50,762 nucleotides of DNA from Pseudomonadales bacterium (GTDB taxonomy: Bacteria > Pseudomonadota > Gammaproteobacteria > Pseudomonadales > Azotimanducaceae), in NCBI GenBank assembly GCA_022827245.1, contig JAJDTI010000010.1, positions 1 to 50,762 on the forward strand. The letters run 5' to 3'. Shown here piece by piece: positions 25,254-33,769 of the stretch (position 1 is its first letter; each line of letters starts with the position of its first letter). The position numbers and the translations under genes are program-made. Below the pieces are notes generated by a model, which saw nothing but the letters and a program-made list of their open reading frames with translations, did no database searches and was not told the origin of the DNA.

Positions 25254-26404
25254 TCCTGATGGGCGACGTGCCCCTGGCCGGCAAGCGCGTGCTCATCCGG
25301 GAAGACCTGAACGTCCCGATCGCCGACGGCCGGGTCGCCAATGCCGCGCGCATCGAAGCGGCGGTCCCAACGATCGTGGAATGCGCGGAGCAGGGCGCGT
25401 CCGTGATGGTCATGTCGCATCTCGGGCGCCCCACCGAGGGCCTGGTCGATCCGGCCTTCTCCCTCGCCCCGGTGGCGGACGCGCTCGGCGAGCGGCTCGG
25501 TCGCCCCGTACGCCTGGTTCCGGAGGGGCGGTACGACGCCGAGATCGCCCCCGGCGAGGTCGTCGTGGTCGAGAACGTCCGGTTCGAGCCCGGAGAGAAG
25601 GCGAACGCCGACGCCTTGGCGAAGCGCATGGCCGCGTCCTGCGATGTCTACGTCATGGACGCCTTCGCGACCGCCCACCGCGCGCAGGCCTCGACGCACG
25701 GTGTCGCGAAGTACGCCCCGGTCGCCTGCGCCGGACCGCTGCTCGCCGGAGAGATCGAAGCCCTGCGCCGGGCGCTCGAGTCCCCGGCGCGACCGCTCGT
25801 CGCCATCGTAGGCGGGGCCAAGGTCTCGACCAAGCTCGCCGTGCTCGAGTCCCTCGCCGACGCGGCGGACCACATGCTGGTCGGCGGCGGCATCGCGAAC
25901 ACGTTCCTGCTCGCGGCCGGGCGGTCGGTGGGCGCGTCGCTGGTGGAGGAAGACCAGGTCGACATCGCGGCACGCATCGCCGACAAGGTCGATGTCCCGG
26001 TGCCCGTGGACGTGATGACGGCTGCGGAGATCGGGCCGGACGCGGCAGCGGTGCTGCGGGGGGCCGACGAGGTGCGACCCGCGGAAAGGATTCTCGACGT
26101 CGGCCCGGTGACGGCACGGTCTTTCGGGCAGGTGCTTGCGGAGGCCGGCACCATCCTCTGGAACGGACCGCTCGGCGTGTTCGAGTACGACCAGTTCGGC
26201 GAGGGCACACGCGTCGTCGCCGAAGCGGTCGCCGGGAGCGATGCCTTTTCTCTCGCCGGCGGCGGCGACACCATCGCGGCGATCGACAAGTACGGGGTCC
26301 GTGACGGGATCTCCTACATCTCGACCGGCGGCGGCGCCTTTCTGGAGCTGGTTGAAGGACGGACGCTACCCGCCGTCGAAATCCTCGAAGCGCGCGCGCG
26401 GTAA
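25250..26404 (+). CDS. pgk: Phosphoglycerate kinase
   Basis: 384-residue glycolytic/gluconeogenic kinase interconverting 1,3-bisphosphoglycerate and 3-phosphoglycerate with [22 protein letters not shown] at the start, [35 protein letters not shown] (the family usually has DAFGTAHRA, here Gly to Ala), [30 protein letters not shown] and the C-terminal [13 protein letters not shown]. Start ATG 25250 within the tkt stop overlap, so the two are translationally coupled. Confidence 0.96.
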   Translation: MILMGDVPLAGKRVLIREDLNVPIADGRVANAARIEAAVPTIVECAEQGASVMVMSHLGRPTEGLVDPAFSLAPVADALGERLGRPVRLVPEGRYDAEIAPGEVVVVENVRFEPGEKANADALAKRMAASCDVYVMDAFATAHRAQASTHGVAKYAPVACAGPLLAGEIEALRRALESPARPLVAIVGGAKVSTKLAVLESLADAADHMLVGGGIANTFLLAAGRSVGASLVEEDQVDIAARIADKVDVPVPVDVMTAAEIGPDAAAVLRGADEVRPAERILDVGPVTARSFGQVLAEAGTILWNGPLGVFEYDQFGEGTRVVAEAVAGSDAFSLAGGGDTIAAIDKYGVRDGISYISTGGGAFLELVEGRTLPAVEILEARAR

Positions 26405-26472
26405 GCGGCGGCGTCCGCGCGGGCTGGCGGCGTCCGCCCGTGCAAGTCGAAGCCCATCGCCCGGCTGCCCGG

Positions 26473-26587
26473 AGGAAATCGCCCGCGCTGCCCGGACTCC
26501 GGTCGCGCTGCGGTCGGCTCCACTGCGTTCTCGGGCGGCACCGTCGCGCCCGACGACAGGGCGACCGTGCTGTCGGGACGATTTCCT
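26473..26587. repeat. Intergenic inverted repeat between pgk and ligE
   Basis: AGGAAATCG at 26473-26481 and its exact complement CGATTTCCT at 26579-26587 bound about 97 bases of GC-rich sequence with further small dyads (cccgac/gtcggg). The right end reads GTAGG on the minus strand, again a GTAG head. The 264-base gap 26405-26668 has no convincing gene; it may hold a REP doublet or a small non-autonomous element. Confidence 0.45.
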
Positions 26588-26668
26588 ACAAGCGGAAGGG
26601 GGGCTTGGCTCTTTGTTGGCGGCCCGGGAGGGCGCAAAGTGGCTGATGCGCTTTTGTGGAGAAGCACC

Positions 26669-27502
26669 ATGTTCCGACGGATTGCCGCGCTGGCGCTCGG
26701 CCTGTTGTTGTGCGCCCCCGTACTCGCCGCGCAGGCCCCCGCCCTCTCGCTTGCCGGGGTCTATCGCGGTGGTTTGGATCTCGAGCACTATTGGGTTAGC
26801 GAGAAGCTCGACGGCGTCCGCGCCCGGTGGGACGGCGCCGCGCTGTACTCGCGTCGCGGCAACCGCTTCAATGCGCCGGCCTGGTTCGTCGAAGGCTTCC
26901 CGAAGGATGCGCTGGACGGTGAGTTGTGGATGGGCCGCGGAACGTTCGAGGCGGTGTCCGGGGCCGTCCGTCGGCAAACGCCGGACGATACCGCCTGGCG
27001 ACGCATCCGGTTCATGGTCTTTGACCTGCCGGGATCATCGGCGCCGTTCGACGAACGCCTGCGCCGGCTGCGGCGGCTACTCGCCGACGCGCCGCCGGCG
27101 CGGATCCGTCTGATCGAGCAGTTTCGCGTCTCCGGCGAGACTGAGCTCATGGCCACGTTGCAACGTGTCGTCGTCGCCGGCGGGGAGGGCCTGATGCTCC
27201 GCGACGGGCGCTCGCCCTACCGGTCCGGCCGTGGCGACGACCTCCTGAAGCTCAAGACCTACGAGGATGCGGAGGCGGTCGTCGTGGCCCACCTCCCGGG
27301 CAACGGCAAGTACACCGGCATGATGGGTTCGCTCGTCGTCGAGACGCCGGACGGGCGCCGCTTCAGGCTCGGCACCGGCTTCACCGATGCGCAGCGACGG
27401 AAACCGCCGCCCGTCGGTGCGACGGTAACGTACAAGTACACCGGTACCACTGACCGCGGGATCCCGCGTTTTGCGAGTTTCGTGCGCATTCGGCGAGAGT
27501 GA
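26669..27502 (+). CDS. Exported ATP-dependent DNA ligase (Lig E type)
   Basis: 277-residue protein that combines a Sec signal peptide (MFRRIAALALGLLLCAPVLA, cleavage near residue 21) with a minimal ATP-dependent DNA ligase. Motif I is EKLDGVRARWDG with Lys46 as the adenylated residue; motif III-like FMVFDLPG, motif IV GGEGLMLRDG and motif V LLKLKTYEDAEAVV follow, then a short OB domain (VGATVTYKYTG...FASFVRIRRE). This matches the periplasmic Lig E group known from some Proteobacteria and linked to natural competence or extracellular DNA, not replication. ATG 26669 is chosen to include the signal peptide. It stands alone on its transcript as far as visible. Confidence 0.9.
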   Translation: MFRRIAALALGLLLCAPVLAAQAPALSLAGVYRGGLDLEHYWVSEKLDGVRARWDGAALYSRRGNRFNAPAWFVEGFPKDALDGELWMGRGTFEAVSGAVRRQTPDDTAWRRIRFMVFDLPGSSAPFDERLRRLRRLLADAPPARIRLIEQFRVSGETELMATLQRVVVAGGEGLMLRDGRSPYRSGRGDDLLKLKTYEDAEAVVVAHLPGNGKYTGMMGSLVVETPDGRRFRLGTGFTDAQRRKPPPVGATVTYKYTGTTDRGIPRFASFVRIRRE

Positions 27503-27633
27503 GCTGGTCCGGGCCGAGTGTTCGACAAGTCGGGCGATGTCGTTCACGATAGCGACCATGGCTTCCGGGCATCCGTGGCGGACGAAGGGGTACGACCCGG
27601 TTTCCGGCGGAACGACACGGCCGGGGACGGCTC

Positions 27634-28554
27634 TTGCGTGGTAGCGGCTCCTACGATCCCGCTTCGGGGTTCTCCCCGGAATACCGGCGCTTTTACGATC
27701 TCGATCTCGGGCAGCGATTCTTCGCGGTGGACGCTGGCGGGGAACGGCTGGCCGCACAACTCTTCGAACCGCAGGGCGCAATGCGTGGGGCGGCCGTGGT
27801 CGTGCACGGCTACTACGACCACGTCGGGCTTTACGGTCACCTGATTCGCTACCTGCTGGCGCGGGGGCTCAGGGTCCTCGCGTACGATCACCAGGGGCAT
27901 GGGCTGTCGACCGGGGAGCGCGTGACCGTCGACTCCTTCGACCGCTATGTCGACGGGTTGGAAGCCGTCCTGGCCGTCGTATCCGCGGAACTCCCGGCGC
28001 CCCGCCACGTACTCGGCCAGAGCATGGGCGGCGCCGTTGTCATGGAGTATTTCATGCGGCCCGGGCGCGTGGCGTTCGACGAGGCGGTCCTCTTCGCGCC
28101 GCTGGTGCGGCCGAAGGCGTGGCGGCTGGCGCGGCTGGCGTACCTGGCGGCACGGCTTTTCGTGACACGGGTCGCGCGCGGCGCCCCGCAGAACACGGAG
28201 GACCGGGATTTCGTTGCGTTCCTGAAACGCGATCCGCTGCAGACCTGGGTCCTGCCCGTGCAGTGGGTCGGCGCCATGGCCGCCTGGATGAAACGCTTCG
28301 AGGCCTATCCGAGGAACGGCCGCCGGGTGCTCGTGGTGCAGGGCGGAACCGACGGGACAGTGGACGGGCCCCACAACGTCGCCGTGCTGCGGCGGCTGTT
28401 CGATGTCGAACTCCTGGAGGTCCCCGAGGCGCGGCACCATCTCGTCAACGAGACCGCCGCCGTGCGGGAGCGGATGTGGCGGTTCCTCGATCCGTACCTG
28501 GCCGCCGACGCGCTTGCCGCTGGCGGGACAAGTCCGACAAACTCCCCCGCATGA
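27634..28554 (+). CDS. Alpha/beta hydrolase, monoacylglycerol lipase / serine aminopeptidase S33 type
   Basis: About 306-residue lipase-like hydrolase. Oxyanion region VVVHGYYDHVGLYGHL, LAYDHQGHGLSTGERVTVDSF (a monoglyceride-lipase hallmark), nucleophile Ser130 in GQSMGG, acid in VVQGGTDGTVD and His in ARHHLVNE. The substrate is probably a monoacylglycerol or other lipid ester, by family only. The first in-frame start is TTG 27634; no ATG or GTG precedes the conserved RRFYDLDL region, so the start is uncertain. Its stop overlaps the next ATG (ATGA), so it is coupled to the FAD-linked oxidase. Confidence 0.85.
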   Translation: MRGSGSYDPASGFSPEYRRFYDLDLGQRFFAVDAGGERLAAQLFEPQGAMRGAAVVVHGYYDHVGLYGHLIRYLLARGLRVLAYDHQGHGLSTGERVTVDSFDRYVDGLEAVLAVVSAELPAPRHVLGQSMGGAVVMEYFMRPGRVAFDEAVLFAPLVRPKAWRLARLAYLAARLFVTRVARGAPQNTEDRDFVAFLKRDPLQTWVLPVQWVGAMAAWMKRFEAYPRNGRRVLVVQGGTDGTVDGPHNVAVLRRLFDVELLEVPEARHHLVNETAAVRERMWRFLDPYLAADALAAGGTSPTNSPA

Positions 28555-29924
28555 GGCAGGCCCTCGAAGACATCTTCCCCGCGGAGCGCGTGCGGACCTC
28601 GCCCGAAGACCTCGGCGTGTGGGGCGTGGACTGGACCCGCAGCTTCCCGGTCGCGCCGGGCGCGGTGGTGTTTCCGGAGACGGTCGAGGAGATCGTCGCG
28701 GTCACGCGGCTCGCCAACGAGGCCGGCTTCGCACTCGTGCCCTCGGGGGGACGGACCGGACTCTCCGGCGGCGCGGTGGCGTCGAACGGGGAGGTGGTCG
28801 TCTCCTTCGACCGCATGAACCGCGTGCTCGACTTCAACCCGGTCGACCGCGTCGTCCGCTGCGAGGCCGGGGTTGTCACGGCGAGGCTGCAGGAGTACGC
28901 GGCCGAGCGGGGTCTCTTCTACCCGGTGGACTTCGCGTCGAGCGGGTCGAGCCAGGTCGGCGGCAACATCGCGACGAACGCCGGCGGCATCAAGGTCATC
29001 CGCTACGGTCTCACCCGCGACTGGATCGCGGGGCTCAAGGTGGTGACCGGCGCCGGCGAAGTGCTCGACTGCAACAACGGCCTCGTCAAGAACGCCACGG
29101 GATACGACCTGCGGCACCTCTTCATCGGCGCGGAAGGCACGCTCGGGTTCGTCGTCGAGGCGGACATCCGGCTGCTCGAGGCGCCGCCGCCGCAACGGGT
29201 GATGGTCCTCGGCGTCGAGCGCATCTCGGACATGCTGGACGTCCTCCGGAGCTTCCAGGCCGCGGTCACGCTCTCCGCATTCGAGTTCTTCTCCGAGTCG
29301 GCGCTGCAGCACGTACTCGCGCACCGGGACGTGCCGCGGCCGTTCGCATCCCGCGCCCCCTACTACGCCCTGCTCGAGTTCGACGCGGCTGGCGAGGAAG
29401 CGGCGCTCGAGACGTTCGAGGCCACCGTGGCGGCGGGCTGGGTCGGCGACGGCGTCGTCAGCCGGTCGGACGCGCAGGCGCAGGCGCTGTGGACGCTGCG
29501 CGAGGGCATCTCGGAGAGCATCGCTCCGCGCACCCCGTACAAGAACGACCTGTCGGTGCGGATCTCGGACGTCCCGGAGTTCCTCGACGAGATCGACCGG
29601 ATGGTCGGCGAACACTACCCGGACCTCGAGGTCTGCTGGTACGGCCATATCGGCGACGGGAACCTGCACCTCAACATCCTGAAACCGGACGACCTCTCCA
29701 TCGACGCTTTCTACGAGCGCTGCCACCGGATCAGCCCCGCGCTCTTCGAGGCGGTACGCGCGCGCCGGGGGAGCATCTCGGCGGAGCACGGCGTGGGGCT
29801 GCTGAAACGGGACTTCCTCCCGTTCTCGCGCTCCCCGGCGGAGATCGCCCTGATGCGGAGCGTAAAACGGGTCTTCGACCCGAACGGCGTGATGAACCCC
29901 GGCAAGCTGCTGGCCGACGCCTGA
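28551..29924 (+). CDS. FAD-linked oxidase of the GlcD / D-2-hydroxyacid dehydrogenase family
   Basis: 457-residue flavoprotein of the VAO/PCMH fold. The FAD-binding half has VVFPETVEEIVAVTRLANEAG, VPSGGRTGLSGGAV and DFASSGSSQVGGNIATNAGGIKV; the C-terminal half ends with YGHIGDGNLHLNIL and SAEHGVGLLKRDFL, seen in glycolate oxidase GlcD, D-lactate dehydrogenase and D-2-hydroxyglutarate dehydrogenase. Which 2-hydroxyacid it oxidises cannot be told; glcE and glcF are absent, which favours a single-subunit D-2-hydroxyglutarate or D-lactate enzyme. Overlaps the hydrolase gene by four bases and converges on soxG. Confidence 0.9.
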   Translation: MRQALEDIFPAERVRTSPEDLGVWGVDWTRSFPVAPGAVVFPETVEEIVAVTRLANEAGFALVPSGGRTGLSGGAVASNGEVVVSFDRMNRVLDFNPVDRVVRCEAGVVTARLQEYAAERGLFYPVDFASSGSSQVGGNIATNAGGIKVIRYGLTRDWIAGLKVVTGAGEVLDCNNGLVKNATGYDLRHLFIGAEGTLGFVVEADIRLLEAPPPQRVMVLGVERISDMLDVLRSFQAAVTLSAFEFFSESALQHVLAHRDVPRPFASRAPYYALLEFDAAGEEAALETFEATVAAGWVGDGVVSRSDAQAQALWTLREGISESIAPRTPYKNDLSVRISDVPEFLDEIDRMVGEHYPDLEVCWYGHIGDGNLHLNILKPDDLSIDAFYERCHRISPALFEAVRARRGSISAEHGVGLLKRDFLPFSRSPAEIALMRSVKRVFDPNGVMNPGKLLADA

Positions 29925-29937
29925 TGCCGCCGGAGCG

Positions 29938-30471
29938 TTACCCGCGGGCGAAGCCGTACTCCTCCTCCGCGTCCGCGATCCAGTCGCGGACGTAGTCGGC
30001 GTAGCTGCGGCGGACCACAAGGTCGAACGACCCGTCCGGGTTCGCGGCAACCAGGGCGGATGCCTTGGCGAACACGGTCTGCACGCATCGTCCGGCGGGA
30101 AAGTTCCGCGGATGGAAGTCGTAGGGGCTCGACTTCTGCAGGACATATCCCCTCGCGGGTCCGGAGAGGTTCAGGAAACAGTGCGTCCCGCTCGTGTCCA
30201 CGACCGAGAAGGACCCTGCGAGCGCTTCGCGGAGCCGCCGCTCCACGTCGGCCTCCCTTCCGGCGGGCAGGACGAGGAGCCACTCGTCCGGCCCCAGCCA
30301 GTAGACGGCGGCGTCTCCCGCGGGGCCCCAGGTGCAGGACTCGACCGGCAGTTCCACGCCCGTCACGGCTGCGACGGCGTTCCGGAAGCCCGCGTCCCGC
30401 GGGTTGCCGCGCAGGTTCAGGCACCCGCGGGCGGGTTCCCGGCGCAGCACGACGCCGGGTCGATCAGACAT
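29938..30471 (-). CDS. soxG: Sarcosine oxidase gamma subunit
   Basis: 177-residue small subunit of heterotetrameric sarcosine oxidase, with a GcvT-like partial fold. GCLNLRGNPRDAGFRNAVAAVTGVELP, WLGPDEWLLVLP, SGTHCFLNLSGP and DFHPRNFPAGRCVQT are typical SoxG stretches. It overlaps the soxA end by eight bases and is last in the operon soxB-soxD-soxA-soxG, the common proteobacterial order, though purU and folD often found nearby are not here. Confidence 0.92.
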   Translation of the reverse strand: MSDRPGVVLRREPARGCLNLRGNPRDAGFRNAVAAVTGVELPVESCTWGPAGDAAVYWLGPDEWLLVLPAGREADVERRLREALAGSFSVVDTSGTHCFLNLSGPARGYVLQKSSPYDFHPRNFPAGRCVQTVFAKASALVAANPDGSFDLVVRRSYADYVRDWIADAEEEYGFARG

Positions 30472-33400
30472 CCTGGGCCTTCCCGTCCGGGTCGTAGAAG
30501 ACGGGATCCACGATCGTGACCGGGAGGTTCCTGCCGTCGGCGAGGGCGCAGTGGAGGATCTCTCCGAGACGCGTCCGGCCGCCGCGCACCAAGCCGAGCG
30601 CGATCGGGCGCGAGAGGCGCGCGCTGTGGTAGGCGGAGCTGACGAAGCCCTGGTTGGGTATCGGCGGAGCGCCGTCCGGCACCTCCACCAGCGGCGCCCC
30701 CTCGGGCAGCACCGCGTCGCCGCTCGCCAGCCCGACGAACTGCAGCCGGTCCTCGCGCAGGTGGTCGGGTAGCGACAGCGAGCGCTCCCCGAGGAACCCG
30801 AAGGGCTTGTTGCGCCGTACGGCCCAGTCCATGCCCATGTCCGCCGGCGTCATGGAGCCGTCGGTGTCCTGCCCCACGATGATGAAGCCCTTCTCCGCGC
30901 GAAGGACGTGCATGGCCTCGGTACCGTACGGGGTGATGTCGAACTCCGCGCCGGCTTCGATCAGCGCGTCCCAGACTTCCCGCCCCCGGTGGGCGGGCAC
31001 GTTCACCTCGAACGACAGCTCGCCGCTGAAGCTGATCCGGAACACGCGCGCCGGGACGCCCGCCACGTGGCCCTCGCGGACGTCCATGAAGCGGAACGCG
31101 TCGCGGGACAGGTCGATGTCGTCGCAGACCCTGCCGAGCACCTCCCGCGACTTCGGCCCGACGAGGGCCGCGGTGGCCCAGTGATCGGTGACCGACGTGC
31201 AGTAGACGTCGAGGTCGGGCCATTCGGTCTGCCGCCAGAGTTCGAGCCAGTCGAAGACGGCCTCGGCGTTGCCGGTGGTCGTGTGCATCAGGTAACGGTG
31301 CCCGGCGATGCGGGCGGTGACGCCGTCGTCGAAGATCGTGCCGTCCTCGTGCAGCATCAGGCCGTAGCGGCAGCGCCCGACGCCGAGCCGGCGGAAGCCC
31401 GTCGTGTAGATGCGGTCCAGGAAGACATGGGCGTCGGCGCCCTGGATGTCGATCTTGCCGAGCGTCGACGCGTCGAGGATGGCGACGCCGTCCCGCGCCG
31501 CGAGGCATTCGCGGTTGACCGCGTCCTGCATGCCCTCGCCGGCCTTCGGGTAGTAGCGCGGCCGCTTCCACCTGCCGACGTCTTCCCACTCGGCGCCCTG
31601 TTCCTCGTGCCAGCCGTGCATCGGCGTGCGGCGCTCCGGGTCGAAGAAGCCGCCGACGTCGCGGCCGGCGACGGCGCCGAACGTCACCGGCGTGTACGAG
31701 GGGCGGAACATCGTGGTCCCGGTAGCGGCGATGTCCTGACCGAGCGCGCGCGCCAGGATCGCGACGCCGTTCACGTTGCCGAGCTTGCCCTGCTCGGTGC
31801 CGAAGCCGAGGGCCGTGTACCGCTTCACGTGCTCCACGGATTCGTACCCTTCGCGAGCGGCCAGTTCGATGTCCGCGGCCGTCACGTCGAGCTGCAGGTC
31901 GACGAACTGCTTGGGCGCCCGGCTCGGGGGGCGCTGGTGCGGTACGAGAAACAGGGCCCGCGACGGGGTCTCCGGGGGCTCGTCCGTTTCCGGAGGCTCC
32001 GCGGAAACCCGGCCCTCTCCATGACCGGTCCGCGAAGCCGCCATGGCGCCGGCGGCCGCACCGGTCTGCAGGCAGGCGGGCAACGAGCGCGCGCCGCCGG
32101 CGGATCCCGCCCAGGTGACCGCATCGCCCGCCGGCACGGGAAGAAACGCGATGGCCTCGTCGCTCCAGCGCGGCTTGACGCCCGTCTGGGCAGCGAGGTG
32201 CAGCGTCGGGGTCCACCCGCCGGAACAGGCGATGAGGTCGCAGCCGATGCGGCGCGGCGGGCCCGTCAGCCGATCGTCCTCGCCGTGCAGCGGCGCGACC
32301 ACCGCCTCCCGTACCCGCTTCCGGCCTCGCGCTTCGATCACGGCATGGCCGTGGATGACCTCGATACCGGCCCGCGTGGCGGCCTGCATCGCGGCTCCCG
32401 ACGGCTCCGGGCGCGCATCGACGATCGCGGCTACTTCACGGCCCGCGCCCACCCAGTCGATGGCCGTGCGGTACGCGGAGTCGTTCGTGGTGCAAAGGAC
32501 CATCCTCTCGCCGGGGACGACGGCGTACCGGTGTAGATAGGTGAAGACGGAGGAAGCGAGCATGACCCCCGGAAGGTCGTTGTTGGCGAACACCAGCGGC
32601 CGTTCGATCGCGCCAGTGGCCAGTACGACCTGTCCGGCGCGGACGCGATGCAGGCGCTCGCGGGCGCCCGCTACGTCGGGGGCGCCCGCTACGTCGGGCG
32701 CGCCCGCCGCGTCGGGTCTCCGTTCCACGACCGTGACGAAGTTGTGGTCATAGAGGCCGCTGACCGTACTGCGCGCCAGGAGGACGGCGTCGGGATGCGA
32801 CTCGAGTTCGGCGACCGTCCGCGCGACCCAGCTCGATGCGTGCTCCCCGTCGACGGGCCCGGTCTCCGCCAGCAGGCTGCCGCCGAACTCGGCCTGCTCG
32901 TCCGCGAGCACGACTCGGGCGCCGGCGCGGCACGCTTCGAGGGCGGCGGCGAGACCGGCGGGGCCCGCGCCGACCACCAGCACGTCGCAGTGGTGGTTGA
33001 GATGATCGTACGTGTCCGGGTCGGGGCCCTCCGGCACGCCCCCGAGACCGGCGGTCGCGCGCAGGAACCGCTCCCAGGTCCGGAACCCGCGCGCGTGCAG
33101 GAACATCTTGTAGTAGAAGCCGGCCGGCAGGTAGCGGGCGAGGGGTCCGACCGCGCCCTGCCACGGCGCGCGGCTGGTGCGGGCCTCGAGCCCGGCGAAG
33201 AGTTCGATCTCCGTCGCGCGCACGTTCGGGGTCATGGCGGCGCCGACTCCGAGGTCCACGATCGCGTTGGGTTCTTCGACGCCGTGGCCGACGATTCCGC
33301 GCGGCCGCCCGTACTTGAAACTGCGGGCGACGGTGGCGACGCCGTGGGCGAGGAGCGCGGAGGCCAGGGTGTCGCCGGAGAATCCCCGCATCTCGCGCCG

Positions 33401-33472
33401 GTTGAAGGAAAAGGCGATCGGCCGGTCCCGGTCGATCCGGCCCCCGCTCGGCAGGCGTCGCGGGGTCCCCAT
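30464..33472 (-). CDS. soxA: Sarcosine oxidase alpha subunit
   Basis: 1002-residue subunit. N-terminal ferredoxin-like segment (FSFNRREMRGFSGDTLASALLAHGV), NAD-binding Rossmann region with VLVVGAGPAGLAAALEACRAG (about 169-189), FAD/NAD parts with VVLATGAIERPLVF, and from about residue 580 a GcvT-type folate domain (CLAARDGVAILDASTLGKIDIQG ... GEGLMLEDG-like LMLHEDGTIFDDG). The complex oxidises sarcosine to glycine, giving hydrogen peroxide and 5,10-methylene-THF when folate is bound. Residues about 253-270 contain an in-frame 6-residue repeat not expected in the family. Start ATG 33472 directly follows the soxD stop. Confidence 0.95.
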   Translation of the reverse strand: MGTPRRLPSGGRIDRDRPIAFSFNRREMRGFSGDTLASALLAHGVATVARSFKYGRPRGIVGHGVEEPNAIVDLGVGAAMTPNVRATEIELFAGLEARTSRAPWQGAVGPLARYLPAGFYYKMFLHARGFRTWERFLRATAGLGGVPEGPDPDTYDHLNHHCDVLVVGAGPAGLAAALEACRAGARVVLADEQAEFGGSLLAETGPVDGEHASSWVARTVAELESHPDAVLLARSTVSGLYDHNFVTVVERRPDAAGAPDVAGAPDVAGARERLHRVRAGQVVLATGAIERPLVFANNDLPGVMLASSVFTYLHRYAVVPGERMVLCTTNDSAYRTAIDWVGAGREVAAIVDARPEPSGAAMQAATRAGIEVIHGHAVIEARGRKRVREAVVAPLHGEDDRLTGPPRRIGCDLIACSGGWTPTLHLAAQTGVKPRWSDEAIAFLPVPAGDAVTWAGSAGGARSLPACLQTGAAAGAMAASRTGHGEGRVSAEPPETDEPPETPSRALFLVPHQRPPSRAPKQFVDLQLDVTAADIELAAREGYESVEHVKRYTALGFGTEQGKLGNVNGVAILARALGQDIAATGTTMFRPSYTPVTFGAVAGRDVGGFFDPERRTPMHGWHEEQGAEWEDVGRWKRPRYYPKAGEGMQDAVNRECLAARDGVAILDASTLGKIDIQGADAHVFLDRIYTTGFRRLGVGRCRYGLMLHEDGTIFDDGVTARIAGHRYLMHTTTGNAEAVFDWLELWRQTEWPDLDVYCTSVTDHWATAALVGPKSREVLGRVCDDIDLSRDAFRFMDVREGHVAGVPARVFRISFSGELSFEVNVPAHRGREVWDALIEAGAEFDITPYGTEAMHVLRAEKGFIIVGQDTDGSMTPADMGMDWAVRRNKPFGFLGERSLSLPDHLREDRLQFVGLASGDAVLPEGAPLVEVPDGAPPIPNQGFVSSAYHSARLSRPIALGLVRGGRTRLGEILHCALADGRNLPVTIVDPVFYDPDGKAQDV
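32663..32716. repeat. 18-bp tandem repeat (three copies) inside soxA
   Basis: ggcgcccgctacgtcggg occurs identically at 32663-32680 and 32681-32698, with a third copy at 32699-32716 differing at three positions. It encodes repeats of PDVAGA (minus strand) between a VERRPDAA and an ARERLHRV stretch, so it probably forms a flexible loop. In-frame length keeps the gene intact. Confidence 0.85.
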
Positions 33473-33769
33473 CTAGGCGCCGTTCCCGGTCGAGTCGTCG
33501 GAGGGCGCCTTCCCGATGGGATAGACGTCGAGGATCTCGTAACTCACGGTGTCCCGCAGGACGTTGAAATAGCGCCGGCATCCCGCGGCGTGTACCCACA
33601 TCTCCCGATGCGGTCCGCGGGCGTTGGTGCGGAAGTGGAGGTACTCGCCCCACTCGCGGTCAGAGAGCGCCTCCGGATCCTCCGGGCGGCGGATATGTGC
33701 CTCGCCCGCGTAGGCGAACTCCTCCTCGCTGCGGGCCTCCTCGCAGTACGGGCAGCGGATGCGCAGCAT
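33473..33769 (-). CDS. soxD: Sarcosine oxidase delta subunit
   Basis: 98-residue zinc-binding subunit. Begins MLRIRCPYCEEARSEEEFAY, with the Cys pair CPYC, then WGEYLHFRTNARGPHREMWVHAAGCRRYF carrying the remaining His/Cys ligands; all are standard SoxD features. Its start overlaps the soxB stop by one base (TGATG), and its stop abuts the soxA ATG, so the subunits are translationally linked. Confidence 0.94.
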   Translation of the reverse strand: MLRIRCPYCEEARSEEEFAYAGEAHIRRPEDPEALSDREWGEYLHFRTNARGPHREMWVHAAGCRRYFNVLRDTVSYEILDVYPIGKAPSDDSTGNGA

